From positions 1,242,001 to 1,306,000 of the forward strand of contig JAQFVV010012490.1 in the NCBI GenBank assembly GCA_028023455.1: a stretch of DNA of 64,000 nucleotides, in the 5' to 3' direction. Under the pieces are notes generated by a model. It did not search any database. It worked only from the letters and a program-made list of their open reading frames with translations, and was not told the origin of the DNA. This document shows positions 11,866 through 24,584 of the stretch, piece after piece. The DNA comes from Epiperipatus broadwayi (Eukaryota; Onychophora; Udeonychophora; Euonychophora; Peripatidae). Made by a program: the position numbers and the translations under genes. Each line of letters starts with the position of its first letter. The stretch's first letter is position 1.

Positions 11866-12046
11866 CTTTACACTGGAGTCCTTGGCGGAAGAGTCCTTTG
11901 AGGAGTTTCTTGCAATGTTGACAAATTGTTGGTTTGGTATAAGAATGAACCAGGAATGTATGGGGAACCTTGATTCGGCAGGCTAGTTGTTTGTCTACCC
12001 AGGATGGCCGTCCACGAAATAATGGAGTAGATGGAACAGCATGTAA
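11866..12046 (-). CDS. PRKD: Protein kinase D, internal exon: inter-C1 linker and N-terminal half of second C1 domain (C1b)
   Basis: Minus-strand exon of 181 bp between acceptor TTATTTTAG and donor GTAAGG. It begins in phase 0 ([19 protein letters not shown]) and runs through [12 protein letters not shown] into the second C1 finger: [17 protein letters not shown], then [13 protein letters not shown], then CK. The first His and first three Cys ligands of C1b are present. KVPHTF and [15 protein letters not shown] are nearly diagnostic for the PKD C1b domain, the main phorbol-ester binding module of the family. The inter-C1 linker is shorter than in vertebrate PRKD1 as I remember it. It is joined to the previous exon across a 32.8 kb intron and leaves with one base of an Asp codon, the same phase and position at which C1a is split. 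Confidence 0.96.
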
Positions 12047-12429
12047 CTAAAATAATTTAATATTATAAGCAATCTACATTTAATTTGTTTGATATTTTTC
12101 AATTTCTATCACATGATTAATAAATTAAATTTAACTATCCAAAATAAAATAAAATACAACTGCAAGAAAATATAGAAGAGATGTATTATTTTTAAAAAAA
12201 TCCCTTTGATATTAATCACTGACCATAAATGTTTTTAAAAAATTAATAAAAATTGGAAAACATAGACAGTATAGACAAAGATATTTTCTGCTTTGTTAGA
12301 AATAATTCACTGAAGGACCAAAGTAATTAATAGAATTTTTTTTTTTTATTTAAAAAAACTATATTTACATTTGATTCAGTACATACATCGTAACAATCAT
12401 TACTTTAAAAAATAAATTAAGTTCAAATG

Positions 12430-13030
12430 TATCAAGTAAATTACATTATCTCCACCTTTCATTTAATCAGTGTTCTGTAAGTGCATTCAGCTCCACATTT
12501 CACACCTTGTAGGAACATAACCACCCCATACCAAAATTTCAAACCTTTATAAAACATGTCATCCCATTCTTTTTCCATTTTTTTTCCCAATATATCTTCT
12601 TGTTATCAAAGATCAGAGCACACCTAGATATCCATATTGCTCTCATTACATGCACAATAACTATGGCATTATGAGGCTTGAATAAAACAATGTTTTCTTT
12701 AAATAAGAGTCTTAGATTCACAATAGGCTTATGAAAGACCATAGATCTCAAATCACTAAAGGCTGTACATTCCTCCATCAGGTGAAGAAAGGTCTCATCG
12801 GATCTGTTACAGCATTTGCATAGAACATCTAGGCCCATTTTCAGCCTTTGGTTTAAAAAAGTGGTGGTTGGCAAAATTCCATTTATCAATCTGAAAAATA
12901 AATTTCATAACAGACTGTGATGTACAAATAGATTGGATCATCCTGGATATCCCTGTATGCAATCATCATATCATCAAAATAAGATACTCCGTCCGACCCC
13001 AGGTTAGAATCTATATTAATATTCTGTGTT
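12430..13030 (-). pseudogene. LINE 3' fragment: zinc-binding region after reverse transcriptase (zf-RVT type)
   Basis: Minus-strand decayed coding sequence. A 116-codon open stretch (12889-12539) reads INGILPTTTFLNQRLK, then VLCKCCNRSDETFLHLMEEC and MRAIWISRCALIF. The pattern LP-T-x-L...C-x2-C...E-T-x-x-H-L-x-x-E-C...IW-x-SR matches the zinc-binding domain that follows reverse transcriptase in many non-LTR elements. An upstream frame (SDGVSYFDDMIAYRD) joins after a frameshift near 12900. Downstream continuation NALTEH and LNERWR ends near 12430. A T-run at 12341-12350 on the plus strand may mark the poly-A tail. RT itself is missing. Confidence 0.75.
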
Positions 13031-15949
13031 AGCGGCCTGAGCGAATTATCGAATTAATAGAATTGTGATTGCTTTGCTATGTGCAGTTTAGCACAGTAAT
13101 AGAATGATGGACTGAAGTTCAATCTATTTTTCTAGTGCTCAAACATCACATGATCCTCTGAGCTATTATTAACTTTACCCTATTTCAAAAGACAAAATAT
13201 GTTAGTTAATAAATTTAAACTCATTTTAAAAATACATTGGAATTTTCATATTATAACAGGCTGAAAATATGACAGTATTGAAATGTTTCATTTTATTTTA
13301 TTCTATTATAGAATATCATAAAAAAAGTCATATTTGCTTTGAAGGTGGTACAACAACAACATATTAATGTTATTTATTAAAGATTTATTATTGAGGTTGT
13401 AACAATTAAAATTGAACAATGAATAATTTTTTATAAAAAAATTTAATGTATGAATATATTTACATATATGCTAATGTGAGTTGCAAATTTTTTGACAACC
13501 AGCTATGTAAAAAGACAGACAGAGAATAAGGTAACTGATAATGACTATATTCCACAGTGAACTATTGAAGTTAAATCTAAGATGAATCGATCACCATCAA
13601 GATAGTGGGTCATTCTCAAACTCAGCCCTTTGGAAAATTTAGTTAATAGCTTTCACTTATTTTGTTTCCAGATAATTCAGAAATCATCTAAATGGTGCCA
13701 TTTTAGCTTCTAAAAGAATAGATATCACTTTACTTTCATCCTATAATTCTCTCCTTTTTATCATCAAAACCTGAGATTCCCGCTAGTGTGAGAACTTGGA
13801 TATAAATAGTTGTTTAGTATAATATCTTACATTTATCCAGTGTATACCAGTGAAAATGTGACCAGTTCTCTCTCCAAATTCAGCAGCAGCATTTGTGAAT
13901 CAACACCTGCATTTTATAGTTATATAAATTTGACTATTCACTACAAAAATTATAAGGCACAAACATGTCTGGATCGTGAATTATGACATGAAATATGGCA
14001 GTGTATTTCATATCTTAATCCATGATGAAACAAGTTGCTATCATTAAATTTTATTTTAAATTAAACAAAACTCCTGCCAAAATATTTGAAATGATTCAAA
14101 TTGTAATAATAATGAAACCATGAATCACAAGAATGATTTCAAGTGGGTTGGAAGATTTTGTTATGGAAGGGTAAGTATTGAAGATGATCTATGATCCACA
14201 CACTATCATATTTCATGCTATAATGTGTAACTCAGGCATGCTAGTGCTTTAAAATTATCATGGTCAATATCTATATGATGTTGCTATGTAACATGCATTG
14301 ATATAGAAATAGCACCATAGTCAGCTTGGAGAAAGAACCTCCCCATTTTACTGTAACGCACTATATATATATATACACACACATGATAAATATGTGGCTT
14401 GAGATAAAATACAAAACATTAAAAACAAATTATATTGACTCAGACTCCAAAATAATTAATATTAAAGATTAATAATAATTAATGCATGAGAAAACAATAG
14501 AAAAATTCAAAATACCATACATATAACACACATACAATTATTAAGGTGGTCCAATAATTAATGCTCTCGCATGTATCTTGATTACTTACCCTTCAAATGA
14601 AAATATTAAACTTTTACAATTCATATTCTGCATTTTGAGATACATCTAATTATCTTACCACACTTTCCATTAAAAATATATATTATAACAATTATAATTA
14701 TTTCCAAACTAGTACTTTGTGACCAAAATCAAACAAACAATCTAAGTCACTCAATAATTTAGATTTTAAATATCATAAAATTCTATAATTTGTATTACAA
14801 AATAAATTATAAAAGGCAGTATTTAATTATATATGTATATTGTACCTACTAAAATTAGAAATAAATTTCAGTAAGTAGTGTAATGTCAATTGTAAAAAAG
14901 TTTTTTTGGTTTGATTTTAATAGTGAATATATTAACCTGAGGAGCATTGGGATATGTTACTATGATAAGAATAATATTAGTGAAAGAAAAACGTTTATTA
15001 TTAATTCTAGTCAAAAATTTGTAAATTGACTTTATTCATTTTAAAAATTAATGTGCAAGTAATAATGTTTATAGTATTGATAAAATTATTATTTTGCTTT
15101 ATTATACATATTTTCATTACTGCATTCACAATAGTACATTACAAATGATATAGTTAAATGTTTAATGTCTCAACTATGTGCGTTATTATTAAAAAATATG
15201 TGTAAAAGCATGTTTCCATTGTAGTATGAAGAATGTAGTCTAAATTGTTTAATTTATGTTAGAGTGAAAGTATACTATTGATATTTTAAGATATGTGTTG
15301 TGTATTGTATGTGTGATAAATTATAAAATATTTATTTTTATTTGTTATTATTATTGTGTAGTAGGATTTTTATTTATAGAATGCTAGATGAATTTGACCA
15401 AAAAGTCAATGCAGAGCATTGCTATAGTTTCTCTGATGTTAATTAAAAAAAAAGTTTATAAATAAGACTAAACAGTTTACCCCCCCCCCCTTTCTCGTGT
15501 CTAGGCTTCAATAGAAGTGAGCCTTCCTTCATGTAATTTTTTATTTATTTTTAAAAAGTGAATAATTATCAACTGGATAGAATGATGGAGTAAAAGCAAT
15601 AGTATTTGTCTATTAATTGCACAGATTACTTTCAAAAACAAATTTATTGCACATTTAGACCAAAGAAATACAGGCTGAAAAGTATAACACAAGTAAATGA
15701 TTATGAGATAACATGCAAAAAAAAAAAAGGGGGGGGGAGATATATTTGAGTTGATATTTGCACAGGAAACATTTATGACTTGTTTGTTGTTTCGAAAATA
15801 AACCATAGAAGCATAATTTGTCTAATGTTCATTCTCTTTGTCCCCCAGTTCCAACATCTATTTGTGGTAAATGCAGCAAGAAAGATTAAAATGAGATGCT
15901 GTTAATAGGTAATATTAGTATCCATGTTTCAGTTTTATGAAATGATATA

Positions 15950-17206
15950 GATAACAGCCACTCAACAAACAGCAAAGTTGCAGAAAAGCTCTATCCAAAT
16001 GCAATGGAGTCCCAGGTTTGCACAAGTGTGAAGGGGTCAGCGGTGTACATATCTCTATCCCTTTCCTTGTTTAGTATTTGCCGAAACGCTGTGAATATAT
16101 TATTCAAGATTTATGCCTTGAACACCTGCTTGCAGCACAATGCCCAGATGAAAAAGTTAATTATGGCCGAAAACCAGATCTCAGAGAATATGCCCTTTTC
16201 AATTGCTATCTTGAGGTTTATTTGGATGTGATTTCTTATCATGTTTTGCTGAAAATGAATTATTAAATTGTTCAAAGTTGTGCATTCGAAGACAAAGTGA
16301 TCGGTAGTCTCTTCCTGTCTTTGACACAGTGTGCAGTTAGGGTCAATATCCTGCCCCCTTTTATAGAGGAGGAAGGCATTTGTTGGGAGGGCACACAGGC
16401 TTGATTTCAACAGGAAGTCTACGATTTTTGGTGGCAACTTCCAGAACTTGGTCATCCTTATCATTCGAGGGTTGTTGATTGAAAGACAGCAGGGGACCCT
16501 CTGTTTTTGATGGTCAAGAAGATCCAACACTTCCCAATATGCAAGTTTTCTTTGAAATAAGATTGGATGTTATCAAAGATAAAGTTGATTTGCTGTTGAA
16601 GTAACAAGGCACGTTCTCTGGGGGGGTGGGGTGGCCGATTAGTAGGTTGAACATCCTTTTCCGGAAGTGGGCATTGAGCACGTTCATTTTCCTTGAAGAT
16701 GTTGTAGAGTATATTATGGGTATGTTGCAAGTTGAATATAGTTAGTGAATGTAGTGAGAGAACATTTAAAGTTTTGGGCTTTTGTTTTCTCAAGCTAATC
16801 AAAGGTGATTGGCCTACCCAACATAGTTTTCTGCAGGCAATTTCTACTTTGTTGATGAATACTTTGGTGGGTATGAATCCTGCTAAATAGTATATTATTT
16901 TTGGAAGAATGAGAGCATTTAAAAGGGCTACTTTCCCAAATAGGAAAGGTATATTTTAGAAAAGATGCAATTGTGGTTTCAATTTTATCTAGTAATGAGT
17001 CCTGTATCTCTTTACATATCACCAGGGGGGATTTTGATAGGTGAAATCTCAGAGATTTCTGTGGTGCTGCTTCAAATCCACCAGAGATCTTCTGGCCAGT
17101 AAGAATTGACCAAATAGCTGATTTTTTCAGGTTGACCAGGAGACCAGATAATTTGGCATGATGATCAAGGAGTTGTTCTAGATTTATCAGGAATTTGTGA
17201 GAGGTG
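15950..17206 (-). pseudogene. LINE 3' part: C-terminal RT and zf-RVT domain, 5'-truncated
   Basis: Minus-strand decayed ORF that I could follow for over 1.2 kb. From 17205 down it reads SHKFLINLEQLLDHHAKLSG, then LLVNLKKSAIWSILTG, ICKEIQDSLLDK, a frameshift, ALILPKIIYYLAGFIPTK (typical region after RT), CWVGQSPLISLRKQKPKTL, then the zinc-binding core KLPPKIVDFLLKSSLCALPT, NCTLCQRQEETTDHFVFEC. After an in-frame TAA near 16110 it continues NIFTAFRQILNKERDRDMY to WDSIAFG and stop near 15990. The 5' truncation at about 17206 is usual for LINE insertions. It differs from the 12.4 kb copy in the zinc-binding motif, so they are probably different families. Plus-strand ORFs at 16004-16266 are shadows. 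Confidence 0.85.
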
Positions 17207-20097
17207 ACAATTTATTGAAGAATGAAAATAATTCATAACATTTTTAAAAACCATCAGAATATTTCTTTGCTTTAAAAATATATTACTTACTTTCCAAGGA
17301 TGAGATATAAATGATAACAATATAAAAATATACACAAAGATTATGTTCACCGGTTGATATAATTTTATGAGATCGATGAATTATTTATATGAAAGATATA
17401 AATAGGTTCAATTTCCATTGCACTGTCATGGATGAAATTAGCATATATTTACTTATATTTTACAAAATAATAGATATCTTTATTACATCATTATGGATAT
17501 AAACTAGTATCTATACACATAGAACATCATATCAATCAAATATCTGCTAGATGAGAGAATAATTTGGATATTTACAAAAGATCGAAATTAACAAAGTGTG
17601 CTTTGGGTAGCTTTTCACAATTTTTTATTTTTCTGGAATAACAAAATAATGTTGGATCATGGTTCAAGAAATATATTAGAACTATGATATTATTTTGGAA
17701 ATGATGCATTTGAGGACAATGAATCAGGTCATTTGCTAATATATTATTATTATTGGTATATATAACTGTATAGTGTTTATCGATATAAATGATAGTACAA
17801 TTTAAGTTAAACAGATTTATTTTACATGCTTAAAATATAAGAAAGTTATGTTTTCCTAAATTCAAATTTTTATTTTGTAGCTTAGTAATTATGATTTTAA
17901 TTTAAAAATATATCTCCTTATTCAATGATTATAAATTAATTTCAAGTATTTAATTTTATTTTCTTGAAATAACATGAACGAATGGGTAGATTCATCTTTA
18001 GTATATTTTTATTTCAATTAACTATTTTTTTTATAAAGATTAAGAATGTTCTTGACTTTTGTATGTTTTGAAAAATATATCTGTATTAAAACACATTTGT
18101 GTTACATAAAACATAATTTTAGACTTAGCATTTGATAGGTGAAGTTCAATGTACAATCACCTATTTAATTTAAAATCAATTTCAATTGAGAACCTATTGC
18201 ACAATGCATAATTGGATATGTATATATTTTAAATGTTTATGGTTTATTTCTGATATATGTATATAATTTTAATCCATTTGTTAATAAATTTTGAATTAAT
18301 TTAAAACAAGTAAACTGGCTTGGTTGTCGTTCTATATTATAACCAAAATTTATTGGTAATAGTACTTTGATAAGATACTACTCACAAATTAACAATATCA
18401 CATAATTCTTTAAAAGCAGTTAAAAGTTTGGAAGTCAAAACATAGAATGGTTAAGAGAGTATAATTACATACCATTTTCTTTGTATTGAATTTAATGTTT
18501 ACTATCTGACCAGGCATAGATTTTTATATAGCCATAAATTAATTGATTTGACATTCTTAAATATATAAAAAATAATCTTGTTAGTAACAAGTATCAGTCA
18601 TATTAAAATAGAAATTATGTATGAATTGATCAGCTGATTAATAAATGCACAAATATAATTATTGAAGTTGAGTAAAGGTAATTGCAATTAGATGTCCGTA
18701 TATTTTATTTTAAAACATTATTGATTAAAGTGAATATTATATTAAGTCAGTATACAGTCATCAAGACCATAATCTTATTCAGTTATAGAGCTAGTAATAA
18801 TATTTTATTGTTACAAATTACATTGATTTGCTTTAATTATATTTAGAGTTCATTAATGTGGATCATAAATTCAGTTTAGATAATAAATTTTAATATTAAT
18901 ATTTGATTATAATAAACATCAATAATCTTTCATATGTTTTGATAATTATAGTCTAAAGTTTTAACAATCTAGCTTTATTAAATTGAAGAGTAATGGGATA
19001 TGATTTATCAGTTGTGTTTGAGTAAGCATCAAATATGAATCTATCATTTATTTTATATATTAATGTGATAATGTTATCTAATAGGAAGATTTTATTTTAT
19101 AGAATTTTAAGTTGATGAAAGTGAAAAGATATGTTGGGTTAATTTATTTTGTGTTATTATTAAATATTTAGTGTTATTATAATTGATTTAATTAATAGGA
19201 GTATATTGATATTAGTGTAATATCATGGTGAGTTAGTAGTATTTTTAATTTATTTAGTTGTAATTGGAAATCAATTATTGAGTTATCTATTTATTTAGAT
19301 ATCATTGATATTTTAGATTTATAGGGCATATTAAAATTATTATCTCATGCATCCATTAATTATTTTGCTTAAATATAAATAATGCTTATCTTTTAGTATA
19401 AATTTGTATTATTATAATCATAAGGAATATTAAAATTTATCTAATTCTTTGTAATTATTTTCATTCTCTGATAAGTAGTTTATATAATAGGCACAGATTG
19501 TTGTTCATAAGATAATGATGTTTGATTTCATTATTTTATCTTTAACCTATTGCAAATAATGCTCATATTTTAGGATAGCTTGAAATAATGCTTGTATTTG
19601 TTTTTTACTATTCTAAATGGTGTCTGAATCTATGAGGTTACAAAAAAGATTGTTATCATTGTTTTATTGACCTAAATGTTAGATTGTTATTTAGTGATTG
19701 ATATTCACTTTAATTTAGTTTATTACTTTCATTCTGTTACAAATGATGTTATAATTCACAGACATTTAAACCAGGATCATTCTTTCATGGCCCAAATTTT
19801 TATTCTGTTATAAATGGTGACCAATGATTGGGCTATATTTTCATTCAGATTATATTAGTTATCATTTCCCATTGTTATTATTTTTATTCTGTTACAATAT
19901 GTATAAGCAGTGATATATTACTGAACCAGAATGAATAAAACCTATCAAAGTATTCATTACCAGAATACTTTTGTTTAATGAAATATATATTTTAACACAT
20001 TCAAAATATGTTAATGATCTTTATTTTTGAATTAAAATATTTCTTGCCAGTTTATTTTTTAATTATTTGGGTGCATTGCACTGATAGTCAGTCATTG

Positions 20098-20275
20098 TGT
20101 TTTTTCTTAGTTCACAGTCATAAGGCTCATCTTTGGGAAGACAGTAGTTCTTTATTGCTTGAACATTGTAATTCATTATATGATAGCCAATCAGCTTCCC
20201 ATGGTAATATGTTTCCTCCAATCTCTAAGCTTACAGATCAGGATTCACCTATTATGACACAGAACCAATAAGTTA
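20098..20275 (+). other. Exon-like open stretch, plus strand (unassigned)
   Basis: A polar, balanced peptide unlike AT-rich noise ends a plus-strand ORF: LVHSHKAHLWEDSSSLLLEH, CNSLYDSQSASHGN, MFPPISKLTDQDSPI and MTQNQ before TAA at 20269-20271. A strong acceptor-like GTGTTTTTTCTTAG immediately precedes it. It could be a decayed last exon of a retrocopy, or part of an unrecognised element. No donor and no partner exon were found. I do not recognise the protein. Confidence 0.25.
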
Positions 20276-20811
20276 TTTTCTAGCACACATGAGGCTTTTG
20301 ACTAGCTCATTCAATCTGCATATACACTTCTTTTAAAAATTATACTTCAATGAGAGAAAGAGAGAGACTTACAACCCAAATAACAGTTTTATTCACAATC
20401 CATCCCAAAGATAGTTTATTTGTAGATATTTCTATTCATAAATGTTGAAGAAATAAAATGAAAAATTACTATTTCCAAATGGTGGACCAGTATTCTTCCA
20501 TGATCAGAATGAATTGATGCCTGCTTCATAACTTTTTTTTACTATTTACTATTAATAAGCCTGAGAGTTATATCTAGATTAATCCCTAGAAATAATGGCT
20601 AATGAAGTAATTAAGCTGGCTTTAAATCCTTTTATACTTTATTCTTCTGTCTATGACATAATTGACCAAATATTAAGAGATGATTTTCAATTTTGATTTT
20701 AATCCAATTAGCTTGCTTATTATTAAATTTTCTTAATTAAAATTTTATAGGACTCGATTATTCTTGTTTTCAAATTTACAGAAGACTCCAGATATGTAAA
20801 ATATACTTGTA

Positions 20812-21622
20812 CACCTGGGATATGCAGATTATTTTAATGCGATTTTGAAGTTATGCGATTCATGTTTCTTCTTAATATCTTTCATATTTCACTATATTTA
20901 TTAAATATCAAGAAATTTAAATTATTAATAACTTATTTTAACTTGAAATTTTTTTTTTTTCCAAAAATATAATGTTATATTAGCAGCTAACATGAATATG
21001 GCCTGAAGATGTATTTAGAATCTTAGCTTCTATGTAAATAACCTACTTATACTAATGAGTAAATAATAATAATAGATTTATACGTACGTATAAAAATATC
21101 ACAATAAATATTCAAAAATTTTAAACTTTTAAAATATATTTTGTTAGATATTAACAGAAATAAATATTTTTTTAGATTTTTAAAATAAATAATAATGAAG
21201 ATTTTATTGATTTTATAAACTGAAAGTAATCTTTCTAATGATAATGTACAATTTTTTTGTTTTGATTGCGATCTCATTTTTTAATATAGTTGTACATCAC
21301 GCCACGAATCTGATTTCTTACTAGTTCACAAACGAACGCATATTGTCAAACAGCAGTAATGATTAAAATATGTATGAAAAAAGGTAAAATTAAATACTGT
21401 AGTTAATAAAAAAAGTTTGTCTTGTATTATTTTTTTCCAAATATTTGAAATTTTTTATTAGTCATACTTTATTTCCTTATTTTTTTAATGCAAATTTTAA
21501 AGTAATTTTTCCTTGTTGCTTTGCTTTTATGCGACTTCTGAAAATTACTGGAACATATCCCCCATTTCTTTTGTGCGCATTTTCTGAGGAACCTATCTAC
21601 CACATAAAACGAGACCCAGGTG
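20812..21622. mobile_element. Tigger/pogo-like nonautonomous element, copy A
   Basis: An 811-bp unit flanked by TA on both sides. The left end is CACCTGGGATATGC and the right end, read inverted, is CACCTGGGTCTCGTTTTATG. Subterminal motifs GCGATTTTGAAGTTATGCG (left) and TTTTATGCGACTTCTG (right) are the ATGCG-type repeats common in Tigger/pogo TIRs. A second copy, with matching ends and matching right interior, lies at 23438-24584. No transposase ORF is detectable. Confidence 0.75.
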
Positions 21623-22454
21623 TATTTAAAACAAGATATTTTACTAGAGCAAATTCAAATAATAAAATATGCAGTATAGCTCTTTAAGAAATGAATTCTA
21701 GCCATGATTTTCCAAATTTTTTCTTACACAATTTAAATTATATTTTTAGAAATTACATCATTAATAAAACAAATTATATATTATATACTAAAGCTATATT
21801 TATACTTAAAGAGTAACACCCCTCCCTTTGTACTCCAACTTGTTAAATGAATGAGTCAGCATTCTTTGCAACCACAAACACAAGGACAATTATGCATTAA
21901 TGAACTTTTAGTTGTTGATTATATTAAGATATATTCTTTATATCTTTCTCCTTTTTGATTTAACTTAAAAGCCATAATATTCTAAATTAAAATTATTAAT
22001 ACAAATAAAAGACTTATTAATCACTAAACATTTGCCTGCAACACAAATTTATTTTATATATTCACTAATAATACTTTAGTTAATTCACTTTTATGAATAT
22101 GAATATACAATAGCAGATTTTGTCACTCTCAAAATTACTTTTTGAGTAACAATGTTAGTTTATTTTCTACCAATGATTCTTTCATAATTGTTATTTAATT
22201 AATATAGTATTTTAATTATTTGAAATATATTATTACTGCTTTTAAACTATACATAGCATGTACATATTTTAACTAGATAGGTTATTTTATTTTAATTTTT
22301 TTTTTTACCTGAGATATCATATCACATGACTATAGCTTAAACATAATGCTGTGTCAGCATCATACTTCATTTTTTTCATCACAACTATGTCACCTAAAAC
22401 ATCACATGAATACTATTTTTGTTCTTGCACAAGTTACTAAACTAGCAGCAAAAT

Positions 22455-22800
22455 TCATAAGACACTAAATTATATAGATATTGAACTGGATTCAGATCTC
22501 TATGACTATATAGGCAAATTAGGTTGAAATGAAAACATTGTGTTTTCAGTTTGGGCTCATTGCTTTATAGTTGATTAAATAGATAAAATATAGTTGCTGG
22601 AAGAATGCATTAAATCCAAAGATCTAGGTATATTGCTCTCAAATCCAAGACTTTTCATTGATAACAGCCATAAAAAAAATTAATCTAGAGATATTGGATG
22701 AGTAGGCACTAGATATTGATTTTGATGCACAAACCTTTCTGAAATCTGTTTATTTCGATAGCTTGCACTAAGTGGCAATGTTGTGTGGACAGAGTTGCAA
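22455..22800. mobile_element. Foldback-family SINE-like element, diverged copy
   Basis: It shares ordered blocks with the 43.9-44.2 kb copy: TTGAACTGGATTCAGATCTC and ATGACTATATAGGC (a B-box-like start), GCATTAAATCCAAAGATCTAGG, GAGATATTGGATGAGTAGGC and GCACTAAGTGGCAATG. Divergence is high and no clear TSD was seen, so it is an old copy. Confidence 0.65.
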
Positions 22801-23437
22801 CTATGAAATCAACTGTAAGTTCTAGTAATTAACATCTGGCATCTATTCGTTACTAAAGCTTACAATAGGTGGTATAGCTGTGGTGAAAAAAACATATATC
22901 ATTGATCAATATGTTTTATTTTATTAATTATTTTCCTTAAACTATTTTATGCTATATTTTTACTAGCTTATAGGACACAATTATCAATCAGCTGAAACTT
23001 TCAATATATAAATTGCAAACTTAACAGATTGGCAGCCAGATAGTTAAAAAAAAGAAAAAATTTGCACATACTTATTGTAAGACTTACAACAAATTAAATT
23101 GTTCAAATTTTAAACAATAATAAAATATTAATTTTATAAATTTCATTTAGCTAACCATTTCTTACAAAATGTTCCATTATGGATTTAATTCAAGTACATA
23201 TTTTCCACAATATATTCTATCATTAATTAATCTGATAAATTATCAATTGTATTAATATTGAGTGTCTTTTTTGATTTTTAAACAGTTCAGAAATTAAAAC
23301 ATTTCTTTTTCTTTTTTGATTTTGCATCACTATAAAATTTTATCCTAAAAAAATTTCAAATTTATTTGATATTCTAAAATTCACTTAAAAAGATTATAAT
23401 ATATATATATGGTTCTTTCTAATAGATGTTTCAAATA

Positions 23438-24584
23438 CACCTGGATCTCTTTTTACGCGGACTTATTTAACACGATTTTGAAGTTACGCGATTCGTGTTT
23501 CACCGGAAGTCGACCTCCGATAATGTGCTATTACTTTAAATAATAAATTTCGCGCACTTAGTTATATTGAAAGTATAGGCACATTATTGGAATTCTACTT
23601 TCATCTTAGTAAATTCAATATTTTCAGTGCTTTATAATAGTAAGATTTTATGCAATAATGAAATTAAAACCATGATTTCCACATTTTATGTATACACACA
23701 TTAAATTTTACAAGATTATAATGTAAATTTGTTCAAACATTGTGCGTGTTAATTTTGCATTTTAAATCACATTCTGTTTTTGCTTTTTAAAAAAGAATGT
23801 AATCAATTATTAATCATTTAGTGTCCACAAGTTTATTTTTAAAAGGTCAGTAATAGCAGTGGGCACAATTAAAATCTGATTTTTAATTGTAATTAACAAT
23901 TTAAAAATTACTTACGGGCGACTTGAAATTAATGTGATGTAAAACGAAATTTGATTTTTAGTTGTTAGTTTTAATTAAATTTTTCCCAGAAGTGGTGAAT
24001 AAATGTCTTTTTATTATCAAAAGTCTAAGTTCATAAACAATTAATAAAATCATCGTCGTCGTCAACAGAAAACCATTAACACAACATGAGAGTGAACTTG
24101 GCGCTAGTTGTATTTCCTCTTGTGAGAATAATTGCTGAGATATTCTTGACTTCATTTAAGGAGAAGCCAAATACATCACATCACATGAGAATCTGATTTT
24201 TTACTAGTTTGCAAATGAACGTGTTTTAAGGCAAATAGCGATAATAATTAAAACATGTATAAAAAAATGTAAATTACTGTACTGTAAATTATGCATAAAA
24301 ATATATTATTTTGAATAAAATTAAATATTATAGTTAAAAAAAGTTTGTCTTGTATCATTTTTTTTCAAATTTGAAATTTTTTATTAGTCATATTTTATTT
24401 CCTTATTTTTTTTTTGCGCGAATTTTAAAGTAATTTTACGTTGGTGCTTTGCTTTTATGCAAATTTTGAAAAATCACAGACTGCATCCCCCCCTTTTCAA
24501 TGTAAGTTACATCTATTTTTGCGCGATTTCGTTTGTGCATGTTTTCTGAGGAACCTATCTATCGCATAAAACGAGACCCAGGTG
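23438..24584. mobile_element. Tigger/pogo-like nonautonomous element, copy B
   Basis: A 1147-bp unit with TA on both flanks. The left end reads CACCTGGATCTCTTTTTACG and the right end, inverted, CACCTGGGTCTCGTTTTATG. The right 400 bp (from about 24180) aligns with copy A: ACTAGTTTGCAAATGAACG, AAAAAAGTTTGTCTTGTAT, GAGGAACCTATCTATCGC. The central 600 bp has no counterpart in copy A, which is shorter. No transposase is seen. CpG-containing ends (TACGCGG, TTACGCGATTCGTG) are less decayed than in copy A, so this copy may be younger. Confidence 0.78.

Noticed and set aside
11744-11986. 80-codon plus-strand ORF
   Set aside because: It is the antisense shadow of the PRKD C1b exon.
13560-14340. Somewhat more complex stretch in the giant intron
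   Set aside because: No ORF, TIR, TSD or tRNA-like signal could be supported.
16004-16266. Two plus-strand ORFs
   Set aside because: They are antisense to the LINE zinc-binding region, which reads through with recognisable motifs on the minus strand.
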